From Desmodesmus armatus (taxonomy: Eukaryota; Chlorophyta; Chlorophyceae; Sphaeropleales; Scenedesmaceae), in NCBI GenBank assembly GCA_007449985.2, contig VIIQ02000145.1:1-64000 (forward strand): DNA of 64,000 bases. The letters are read 5' to 3'. This document shows positions 34,165 to 43,328 of this stretch, in pieces; the stretch's first letter is position 1, and the number at the start of each line of letters is the position of its first letter. The translations under genes were made by a program, and so were the position numbers. Under the pieces are notes generated by a model. That model ran no database searches, was not told the origin of the DNA, and worked only from the letters and a program-made list of their open reading frames with translations.

Positions 34165-36612
34165 GTGTGTGTGTGAGTGTTGAGACATGTCGTGTGTAGT
34201 GCATTCAGCATGTACATGTCTGTGGTTGGCATGCCCGGGTGTGTGTGGGTACCACGTTCAACATGCTGGCCGACTAAATGCTCAAGGTTGCGGAGGGGTG
34301 GGGTTCAAAACCAGGCTGTTGTGCCCGAGTATACAGCGGGGCAAACGGTGTGTTGATGCGTATAGGGCCCCTCACACTCCGGGGATTTTTTGGCGCTTGT
34401 GTTGTCTTTTGCATGTTGCATTCTGCGTCAGCGTTCTCCAACCCCCCTCAGGAAACTGAGGGCTTGCATTCTGTATGTGTTGTCCACCTCCCCTTCCCTC
34501 CATGCAGGTGCTGGTGACGGCGGATGTAACCCACGCCAAGAGGGCAACCTTTGTCAAACTGGAGCCCATCGAAGCCAGCCCGTACGACGAGGCCCATGAC
34601 TACTTGCAGGTGGGTGGGCGCAAGTGCCTTACTGGCGTCAGAATAGCCCAAGCGCTCTCAGCACTGACATTGCCACACCCCCAACACTGTTGGGTTGACA
34701 TCATGACATGTTGTCAACAGTGCTTGCCAGCTACAGGTGTAACACTGGTTTGACAACAGTGCTTGCCAGCTACAGGTGTAACACTGGTTTGAACTTGAAG
34801 CGTTGTGAGGCTATCAGTTGACCATGCGCATCTGTCAAGCGGCATAGCGGAGATCACCTCCTCAAACACTGTACTGCCAGTACAAAAGTGACACCTGAAT
34901 ACTCGCATTTCAGTAAAGTAAAGTACACAATACAGAGCCTTGAGCTGCCAGCTCACACGGCGTGTGATGTGCTTACTTTCCCGCCCTACTCCCTTCGCAG
35001 GTTGAGCCTGCTGCAGCCCTCAACATTGAGCCTGCTGCCGCTGACCTCATGGAGGCGCCCCCAGTCAAGCAGATGGCTGCCGCACCCACACACAACGGGG
35101 GATTCAACATCAAAACTAGGCTGTACGGTGCCTGAGTAACCAGCGGATCAAACGGTGTGTTGCTGCGTACAGGGCCCCTCACACTCCATCACCTATTGTG
35201 TGGTCCTTTGCATACTACATGCCGTTGGTAGCGTCCTCCCTATACAGGGATACATCCCCTCAGGAGAACTGAGGGGCTTGCATTGTTTGTCCCTACTGCC
35301 CTCTTCCCCCACTACAGACTGCTCTGGGCGACAACTACCCTGGTGTTGACTTCAACTTCTACGACGCCCCCCAAGACAATGCACAGTTTGAGGCAGCCGC
35401 TACCTTCGCAGGGCCAATCAATGGCATTGACCCCACCTTCTGCAACGCTCCCAACAGCAACAAGGTGTTTGAGGCAGCTGCTGCCTTTGCAGAGCTTGTC
35501 AACGGTGGGGACGTGGCAGGAGGTGCTGACCTTCTGGGTGTGCCAGGCAACCAGGCAGACATCGGACTACAGCATGAGGTACGGAGTGACAACTATGTGT
35601 GATTACTCACTCGTGCGGCTGACTTATATTCTCTGCAGTATCAGCCTGTGCGCACCGTCTACAACACGCCATGGTCAAATCTAGTACTACTGCAACTTTT
35701 GTCAGACCAGGTTTCACAGGAATTAAAGTCCAAACAGCACTTGCAGACAGTACGTTTTGAAAAGACTTCAAAACGTGCTCTAAGGTAGTTATGCTATGTC
35801 TGCTCTGCGCCTCCTCCCACGCACTTCCCTCAATGCAGGACATGAACATGCACGCACTGCCGCACGATGCTGCAGACATGGAGGCAGCGGCCACCCTGCT
35901 CGGCTTCAACAGCCGACCTGCCGCACCCCCCTCTGCCGCAGCCGCACGCCTCCCCAAGCGCAAGCAGACAGGCACCTCCAAGTCCGGTGTCCCCCGCGCC
36001 AAGCCTCCCACACGCGCTCCTGCAGCCGCTGCTGCTGCTGGTGGAAGTGGCTCTCACCGCCGTGGCCGCCCTGCCGCTGCTGCTTGTGGCAAAAGCAGTG
36101 CACAGCATGCCACTGACAGCGAGCAGGAGGAGCCGCAGCTGGTGGCCCCACCACGCAAGAAGGCCCCGGCACGCAAGAAGCGCCGCCCTGCTGCTAGTGA
36201 AGAGAGTGAGCAGGAGGAGCTGCAGCTGGAGGCACCAGCCCGCAAGAAGCGCCGCCATGCTGCTAGTGAGGAGAGTGAGCACGAGGAGATGCAGCTTGAG
36301 ACACCAGCCCGCGAGAAGCGCCGCGCTGCTGTCGAGGCGGTAGCCAAGGTGCAGCACATTGCTGTGTACGAGAAGAGCCAGAGCCCAAGCCCGCCACCCG
36401 CCTCACCCCAGCACCTCCCCACAGCACACCCTGCTGCCGCTGCCGCTGCTGGCGAGCTGGCACCCCCAGTCGTGGTCCCCGTGTCGGACGCAGTCACAAG
36501 GCTGAAGTTCCTGCTGATGCGCAGCAACCAGCAGATGCTGAATGATAATCTTGACCTGCTTGAGAGTCAGCTGCTGGCTGTGGTGGCGGAGGCAAGGGCA
36601 AGCAGGGCCTGA
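32169..36612 (+). CDS. Predicted nuclear protein with three basic/acidic repeats (637 aa), unknown family
   Basis: Nine exons: 32169-32180, 32292-32445, 32740-32933, 33240-33455, 33806-33943, 34508-34609, 35001-35063, 35318-35578, 35839-36612. All phases agree and the total is 638 codons including TGA. The first exon codes only MDMQ. Residues 1-270 are globular (MLYPADYDKYPDIPERCMF; GHYVPGVTWRDGAKARMV; PIVVVKDETN; YDAVIYTRWRLGAIDIDD). Residues about 290-380 hold two related segments (FEAAATFAGPINGIDP; FEAAAAFAELVNGGDV). The last exon encodes Ala/Pro-rich sequence, then three about 24-residue units, each with RKKRR or REKRR and an acidic SEESEQEELQL-like half, then a C-terminal helix (LKFLLMRSNQQMLNDNLDLL). 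The basic clusters look like nuclear localisation signals. No known DNA-binding fold was recognised. The end of exon 7 (35063) was chosen by phase and because the following repeat is also intronic elsewhere in the gene. Confidence 0.7.
34072..34162 (+). repeat. CTGC tetranucleotide microsatellite in intron
   Basis: About 20 CTGC units, with imperfect units extending back to about 34000, inside intron 5 of the nuclear-protein gene. Confidence 0.9.
34296..34480 (+). repeat. Intronic repeat, copy 1 (intron 5)
   Basis: It shares CAAACGGTGTGTTG-TGCGTA-AGGGCCCCTCACACTCC, a TTTGCAT word, CCCTCAGGA-AACTGAGGG and CTTGCATT with 35088-35290 in intron 7 of the same gene. CCCTCAG-GAAA-CTGAGGG (34445-34462) can fold into a stem with a GNRA tetraloop. 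Confidence 0.7.
34704..34794 (+). repeat. Tandem 39-bp duplication in intron 6
   Basis: The segment CAACAGTGCTTGCCAGCTAC and the following AGGTGTAACACTGGTTTGA occur twice in direct succession, inside intron 6 of the nuclear-protein gene. Confidence 0.85.
35088..35290 (+). repeat. Intronic repeat, copy 2 (intron 7)
   Basis: Counterpart of 34296-34480. Its hairpin is one base pair longer: CCCCTCAG-GAGAA-CTGAGGGG (35256-35276). The copy begins just after exon 7 and ends shortly before exon 8, so it makes up most of that intron. Confidence 0.7.
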
Positions 36613-36976
36613 TAGAAGCAGTAATTGACTAATTGGGGCCAAGCATGCCAGCCGTGTGCACATGATTACAGCAAAACTTTGTTGCAACAGCGGCGACGGA
36701 CCTAAGCAACACATGTGTGCAAGTGTTAGTGCCACTGACAGTTGAACTATGGGGCAGGGCGTTGAAGTGTATATCACACAGACCTGTAGTCTGGGTTGTT
36801 ATTCCCTGGAGTGGTGCCAATGCTGGACTGTCAGGTGCTTGTGACTTTAATATTTGGTGCAGCCAGGAAGGCAAGCCTTTCATATGAAGCATACTGTTTA
36901 TGTGCAGCCACTTCTATGAATGCCAGAAGTTTCTTTGCTGCTGTGTACAACTACAAGCAGCCAGGTCGCATGTTAC

Positions 36977-36981
36977 TGTAA
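36977..36981 (+). terminator. Possible green-algal polyadenylation signal TGTAA
   Basis: TGTAA lies about 365 bp after the stop of the nuclear-protein gene. TGTAA is the usual polyadenylation signal in Chlamydomonas-type algae, but the motif is short and could be chance. Confidence 0.25.
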
Positions 36982-37820
36982 GCATGCAAGCTACAGGAAG
37001 CCAGGGTATTTTGCCCTCATCAGAGCGCCCCGCACAGCAGCATTGGATCAGGCTCTGTAGCTGGCATGCCTGGCTGGTGCTAGGCTGCAATGCTGTTTTT
37101 CTGTGCCATTCTTGCTTTTGTCCTTGCTGTTGCCAACATTGGTTGCGTCTTGTCTTTGGCAGCTCTGACAGCCGATTGTCTGATTGCTGGAAGGTTGACA
37201 ATGTTTGGTGATGATGTCTTGACATCGCTGTTGCGGCCAGTGCAGCTGCAGTGCTTGTTGTGTAGGGTATGTGGCACAAGGCTAGGAAGCAGGGCGCTGG
37301 CTTGTACGTCCACAGCAGCAGTGGTGTTGATATGGTATGTTTCTGAGCAGCACTGTTACAGGCCGCACAGTCCGACGCACAGTTGCACTGTGCTGGCCTG
37401 CACTGTTACTGCAAGGTTGGCGAGTGTCTCAACTTGGGAGCCACCCCGGCAAGGGCGAACAGAAGGGCAATGTCAGTGACTTTGTAATAATCAAGGGTCC
37501 CCGACACTCAAATATCTCGGCGTTGTCACCACAGCCGCAGGGCCAGGGGTTGCATTAGCATTGGTACAGTTATAGTATCTGGCACGGCAGAGTCGTGCAA
37601 CCCACAACGGAACCAAGGGCTTCTGGGGAAAGTGGCCAAACCCGTCAGTTGCCAGAATACCAGGTGATTTCATCGTGTTCCTCTTCACTGCTTGCATCAG
37701 GCCAGTGGAGAAGGCCCAGGAGCTGTGCTAGCATGTAACTTTTGCCATGAGCCTCTGGCTCCCTTGTGGGTTGCACGGCTTTGCTGTGCCCAATTTTCAT
37801 ATCTGTAACTTGTGCCGGTG

Positions 37821-37870
37821 CACTACACACCCGCTGTCTGGGTCGCTGGATTCCTGTCTGTTTCACCACT
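37821..37870 (+). repeat. Dispersed about 50-bp repeat, copy 2
   Basis: Counterpart of 7725-7774, differing at a few bases. Confidence 0.7.
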
Positions 37871-37914
37871 GTGGTGTCGTGATAAGCACACGTCTGGGTT
37901 GGGATTTGACAGAA

Positions 37915-38200
37915 GGAGGCACTGCTGGTGACAATAGTATTGACCAGGGGGGGGGGGAGGTGTCAGAGAGGGGAAAGGGGAGGTAAAGGAGCCCTCAAAA
38001 GTAGTGACCAGGGGAGGGGGGGGGGGGGGCTGGGAGGGGAGGGGGGGGGGCGTGTGACAGAGGGGGGAGGGGAGATAAAGGAGCCCTCAATAGTATTGAC
38101 CAGGGGGGGGGGGGGGGGCTAGTAGGGGAGGGGGGGACGTGCGACAGAGGGGGGGGGAGATAAAGGAGCAGGCAGAGGGAGGCACTGCTGGTGACAGCTG
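37915..38200 (+). repeat. G-rich imperfect tandem array flanked by a direct repeat
   Basis: Three imperfect units of about 75-100 bp, each with ATTGACCAGG or GTGACCAGG, runs of 8 to 16 G, GACAGAGGGG and GATAAAGGAGCCCTCAA-like ends. The array is bordered by GGAGGCACTGCTGGTGACA at about 37916 and again at about 38178. The plus strand has many G runs able to form quadruplexes. Confidence 0.8.
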
Positions 38201-39747
38201 CCAGGCTTGGTCAATGAGTGATATGTACCATGGTTAACCACCTCGCTTGTTTGCAGCCCTGTTGGGCAGAGGCTGTGTGGAGTGCGCAAAGATCCCCCAC
38301 CCTACCACATGGCGACCCTCGTGAGGATAGCCAGGCAACAGGATGAACGGGAAAAACTGCAGTGCCAATATCAATCTGGCGCAGTACAGGCCTTGTGCAC
38401 AGACAATGCCAGCAGTGCCTTACTTGAGCTGTGTTTTGCATGGCTTGTTATGTACGTGCTTGCAAATTCTGGGGGCCGGCTGCTGTGTCAAACGGCGCAG
38501 ACGGTTGAGAGCCCTAACTAACTTCACCCATCTTTTGGTGCAGCACAAGACAGAATGGGTGGCGGTGTTGGCGCAGCCAGTGCCTGCTGTGCCGAGTGCA
38601 ACCTTGGGACTACCAGGTGTGGAACTGGGCCATCATGAAACTCGCCTAGGTGCCTAGCTCTGATTGTGTGTCAAGCTGGTACCGCCGTTCATCAACCTAG
38701 CCAGCAGCAACCACAGCACAACAGGGAAGGCACCCACCAAAAAATGGGGGGCAACCCCCTGCCTGGCGGGCCTGCCAGCAGACACACCACCAGAGGAGCA
38801 TTCAAAGCCCCCACCGCGACCTCTTCGACGGGTGTAGCGCAGGAGCGCCGTTTCAGGCTGGTACCGCCGTTCATGAAGCTGGTACTGCTAACTGGCCTCA
38901 TACGCCATGCTCACCTTGTTGGCCTAGCCTTAGCAAGGCAAACAGCATCAAACAGCCCATGCACTGCTCCTGCTCCTTGCGCTGCTTGTGCTGCTTCTGC
39001 TGCTTACACTCCTTGCGCTGTGCTCCTGCTCCTGTGCTTCTGCTGAACCTGTTTCTGCTGATGCTGCTGCTGATGCTGAAACTGCTACTAGTGCTGATAC
39101 TACTGCTGATACTGCTGCTTCGTGAGAGGTGTGGGGACATATCCCAGTGTGCTGTGCACTGACAGGTCATGTCTGAACTGCAAGTTGCCCAAGCGTGCGC
39201 CACAGATGCGTGCTGTATGGATGAACTTCCAGTTCAAAACCAGGATGCAGCATCAAAGGTCCCTTCATGTGTACCCAACATAGACAAATGTTGGCATTGC
39301 AGGGTGGAGGGAAAGTGTGCTGACCAGGCAGGAAGGAAACGACGCAGCCGTGGTTTGTATGTGTACGTGAAAATAATCAGTATCACTGACGTGACAGGAC
39401 ACCTGAAGGTCTGCCTCGAAGACACCTGAGGGTCCCTGAAGCCCTGATAGTCAAACATCATTGGCAGTGGCTGATACTTTCTTGAAGACTGGTTTGTGAT
39501 ATCTGGACAGTCCAAGATGTTCCATACGCTATGTATGAAGGTCTCGCTTACTGAAAAGTGTGTGAAGATCACATTCACCATCAGGCAACATGATCGTTGC
39601 AACCGGCAGTCGAGTGGATAGTTCGCCTGTCACTTCAAAGGCCAAACAAAAGTAACCTATCGTTTCACCCAGGTTATGCGTTTCTCCGCAATGCCCAACA
39701 TCACCCACCACTGGTCCCACCAACAACAGCAGCAGTAGCAATAGTGA

Positions 39748-42059
39748 ATGGCTGCAGCACTCAATTATGTCCAGCAGCAGCTGCCTGAACCGATCCTATC
39801 ACGCATCCACGTGGCCTCATGCGACAACGGCTGCCCGTGCCATGCTTTGGCCAGGATAGAGCGCAGTGTGACGGATGTCAGGACCCTTCAGGGGGTGTTT
39901 GACTCAAGGCAGCTGATGACTGCTGTGACTGCTATGTCAGTCAACCTGCTGCGAGCAGTGCACAACCCGAACACACTGATGATGTCAGCACTGTGCATAA
40001 ACAGCAAGTGAGTGTGTTCACTGGGTTGTGCATGTTGTCAAAAAGAGCAGTGGGGGTGGGAGTGAGCGGTCGTGGTGATGGTGACGGTGTGTATGTGTGT
40101 GTGTGTGGGGGGGGGGGGGGGGGGCTGTGGTCGTGACTGCTGCAGTACTCTGTCAAGTAGGGATGCAAGGACATATCCAACCTGGTATATCCCTCATGGG
40201 GATCTTCCCCCCACCCCCTTCAAGTTGCCCCCCCCCCACCACCACCACCACCACCACCACCACCACTCGCCCATTCCACATACAGTCCCCGCCTGCAGCC
40301 TAGTTGTTGCACACGTAGACGCCCTACCGCACCACAGACACCCAGGCAAGGTGGCAGCAGGGCATGAGTGCCCTACATGCCTCCCCCCCCCCCCCCCCTT
40401 CTCCCCCCCTCTCTCCCCGCCCTCCCCTGCCCCCCTCTCTCCCCCCCCCCCTCGCAGCACCTCCATCCTGCACCTTCAGCATGATGTCTGCATGCAAGCC
40501 TTGCTACACATCACTTTATGCCCCCCCCTCCTCCTGGTTGCCCCCCCCCCTCCCCCCAGTCGTACAGCCTAGTCGTGGCTGAAGTCCATGCACTGCTGCA
40601 GCACAGTGAGCCAGCCCAGGTGTCATCAGGGCGGCGCATGGCCCTGCAGGCAGCCCTAGGGGTGCGGCAGTCAGGGCTGATGGGGCAGCTGTATGATGTG
40701 TGTGTCATGGTGGATGCGGGGCTATCACTCACGGCTTCACTGCATGCCTGGAGGTGAGGGGTAGGGGAAGGGGGAGGAGGGGGCAGAAGCAAATTCAGGG
40801 CTGGAGGAGGGGGTGCTTTGGTGCATCTTGAGGCACATCGCTTTATGCTTGTGACACTGGCAGTGCATCGCAGCTGCAGCGGCGGCGGCAGCAGCAGCAG
40901 CAGAGGCACGTGTATAATCCCCCAGCATCTGACTAGTTTTTTCTATTATCTATTAGGCCCCCTCCATGGCATGTGGAAAGTGGGCGGCGCTGTCATTGCC
41001 ATGAGATATATCTTGGCAGTTGATGGTGCCGTTGTCAAGGCCCACTGCAACCAACAAGGGTGTGGTTGTGTGCATGTGTGTCTGTCCATGCCTCACTTGC
41101 AATCATGTTCATGCTGTTCATGGCTCATGCCTGCAGGACAGCAAGGGCTTGCGGGGCCACTACACAGAGCTTCGCCAGCTAGAGCGCATGATGGTGTCAC
41201 TGGACAGCAGACTACTGACGCTGTTTGCATGGGTGCGGCGGCTGGCCCTTATCTGGCCCGGCAGTATCCTTGCAGCAGCAGCTGTGGGACCGGTGGCCTC
41301 TCAGGCGCTGCTGCTAGCACCACGCTACCTGAGACACGTGTTGGCCTCACACATGGTGCGCTGGTGTGATTGTTTGAACAGAAGTTGGACGTTGTGTGCA
41401 GTGCCAACGGTGAAAGGGTTGGTTGATATTATTGGGAAAGCGATGAGGTGACGTGAGGTGGGTTGGGTGAGGGCAAGAAGTGGCTGGCCCTCATCTGGCC
41501 CGGCAATCATCTTGCAGCAGCAGCCATGGGACCAGTTGACTTCAGGCGCTGCTGCTAGCGCTACGCTACCGAGGCACGTGCTGGGTGTGCTGGTGTGTAC
41601 TTGTGTAGCGGGAGGACGTTTCACGAAGCAGAAGACGCTATATGCCAGGTAGATTGTTTTTGAATGGGGAAAATTGGGTGACGTGGGGTGGCCCGGGGTA
41701 GCGAGGGCTTGCAATCATTGACAGTGTCAGACCGAGAGTGACTGATGTGGCCTGGCAGTATCCTTGCTGCATCAGCTGTGTGGCCGTGGGGTGCTGCGGC
41801 ACTGACTCTGGGCAGTGGTGTTGCAGCAACCCTTCTTCCCACCAGAACAACCTTTTCGATTACATCATCATTGCGCCTTTCTGCTTCCTTCTTCCGTTTC
41901 CAAATGTACACAAGTGAACCAGAAGCTGCAGGATCACCCACTGAAGGGCAAGCATGCGCCCAAGTTTTGGGGGGCCCACACAAAGTCTGCAGGTGCAGAG
42001 GCAGTTTACATGGCAGCACTGCTGCAGGACGTGGGCCAGCACCGGCTCCAGCTGCAGCT

Positions 42060-42158
<99 letters not shown>

Positions 42159-42180
42159 GGCAGCAGCAGCCGAAGCATAG
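39748..42180 (+). CDS. Multi-exon gene of unknown function ending in a poly-Gln tract (model incomplete)
   Basis: Well-supported pieces: exon 39748-40007 (start MAAALNYVQQQLPEPILSRI, ends INS plus two bases before GTGAGTG); exon 40568-40754, which joins in phase and reads LVVAEVHALLQHSEPAQ ... LTASLHAWR; exon 41137-41263, reading DSKGLRGHYTELRQLERMM ... LIWPG; and a last open part 41907-42180, reading NQKLQDHPLKGKHAPKFWGA ... LLQDVGQHRLQLQL followed by 32 Gln, then RAAAAEA and TAG. The joins after 40754 do not phase, so at least one exon is missing (a candidate lies at about 40956-41036, GPLHGMWKVGGAVIAMRY). The proteins are mainly helical. The family is not recognised. Confidence 0.45.
40286..40380 (+). 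repeat. Relic copy of exon 40568-40754 (5' part with acceptor)
   Basis: CTGCAG followed by codons for LVVAHVDALPHHRHPGKVAAG parallels the real exon start ACAG followed by LVVAEVHALLQHSEPAQVSSG. The same phase is kept, but the copy runs into poly-C and has no donor equivalent. It looks like a decayed upstream duplicate in intron 1. Confidence 0.6.
41490..41800 (+). repeat. Two relic copies of the end of exon 41137-41263 and its intron start
   Basis: The exon end plus intron start (GGCCCTTATCTGGCCCGGCA, then GTATCCTTGCAGCAGCAGCT, then a GCGCTGCTGCTAGC word and CACGCTACCTGAG) recurs at 41488-41590 (GGCCCTCATCTGGCCCGGCA, donor destroyed) and, shorter, at 41750-41800 (TGGCCTGGCAGTATCCTTGC). Confidence 0.65.
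42061..42156 (+). repeat. Pure CAG repeat, 32 units
   Basis: Thirty-two uninterrupted CAG triplets, in frame as poly-Gln in the model ending at 42180. All three frames on the plus strand stay open across it (Gln, Ser, Ala). Confidence 0.95.
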
Positions 42181-42363
42181 GGGGTAGTGGTGCCTGTCAC
42201 TGAATGGGCTTTGGTCAACTAGCCACAGCAAGTGGCCCTTGTGTGCATGCAGGTATGTGGATCCATCAGGAAGCTCAAGTATGCACTACGTGTCGTCCTT
42301 CACTTGCGTGTGGTGTACCTCTGCACTGGCAGTACTCGCAGCACTGGCGAACTGTGTATCTCT

Positions 42364-42415
42364 GCACTGCGCTAGCAGCCTGCTAGCGCAGTGCTGCAGG
42401 TGACCTGCAGCACTG
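42364..42415. repeat. Two overlapping perfect palindromes sharing an arm
   Basis: GCACTGCGCTAGCAG pairs with CTGCTAGCGCAGTGC across a single C (42364-42394). The right arm also starts CAGTGCTGCAGGT, which pairs perfectly with ACCTGCAGCACTG across one G (42389-42415). The two hairpins are mutually exclusive. Confidence 0.9.
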
Positions 42416-42496
42416 ACAGTACTGGCATTACTCTGTACTTCTGCACTGTCAGCACTCGCAACACTGAAAGTAATCGCACTCAGTGGAAGCACTGTT

Positions 42497-42596
42497 ATTG
42501 ACCAACTGTCTTTTACGTGCCGGTGCTGGTACTGCTGGTCACCACTTCTGGTCACCAGCAGTACCAGCACTAGCACGTAAAAGACAGTTGGTCAAT
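42497..42596. repeat. Hairpin with 43-nt arms and 14-nt loop
   Basis: Arm ATTGACCAACTGTCTTTTAC... (42497-42539) and its reverse complement (42554-42596) differ at only two adjacent positions. The transcript would form an almost perfect 43-bp stem, in the size range of plant and algal microRNA precursors or of a small foldback element. Confidence 0.9.
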
Positions 42597-42867
42597 GACA
42601 GCACGCATACCAGGGAGCACACATTGGTGAAGCCTCCGGGAACTCACTCGCCAACCTACTTAGCATTATTGGAAAAAGGACATGGTGGCGGTGTTTGGGT
42701 TGGTCATGAGTGAAGGCATCAGCATCAGTGTCAGCATCTTCTGGCAATCAGCGTCAGCATCTCCTAGCAAGAAAGTGGGGAGACACATCCGTTGTCAAGT
42801 CTGCATATTGTTACTTTGTCCCACCGCCCCTCATCTACTGCTTGCTTACTGCCGCTGCCGCTGCCGC

Positions 42868-42899
<32 letters not shown>

Positions 42900-42933
42900 A
42901 GCAGACTGCTGCTGCTGCTGCAACCACCTGCAG

Positions 42934-43294
42934 GTGATCGCCATTGATGGCAGCAGCCTGCAGCACCACCTACAAGCGGCACTGCTGGAGCACATGGCAA
43001 CATCACAGGCAGATGAGCAGTCAGCTGAATCACCCCGAAAACTGCCGCCTGTCAACCTGCTATCGCTGGCCGTGGGTGATGCCGTCGGCCAGTCAGCTTC
43101 TAACTCATCGGTACCTACCCCACCCCCCCCCCACCCACCCCCCCCCCCCCCCCCCACCCCCACTCCGCACCCCACCCCCACCCCCACCCCGCCCGCAGCC
43201 CCAGAGCTTACTGGCGAGCTTGGTCATTCACCATCTGCTGCGACGTGTCGTTGGATTCAACCAGTGAGGGCGATGGCTGCTGCTGCTGCTGCTG

Positions 43295-43328
<34 letters not shown>

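Larger units (their letters stand above)
36613..39747. other. Intergenic region with G-rich array
   Basis: No supported gene in about 3.1 kb. It contains the G-rich array at 37940-38170, copy 2 of the 50-bp dispersed repeat (37821-37870), and a TGCTCCTGCTCCTGTGCTTC low-complexity tract around 38975-39120. Confidence 0.5.

Noticed and set aside
41621..42203. Long poly-Ala, poly-Leu, poly-Ser and poly-Cys frames over the CAG run on both strands
   Set aside because: Shadows of the triplet repeat; only the Gln frame connects to non-repetitive protein-like sequence.
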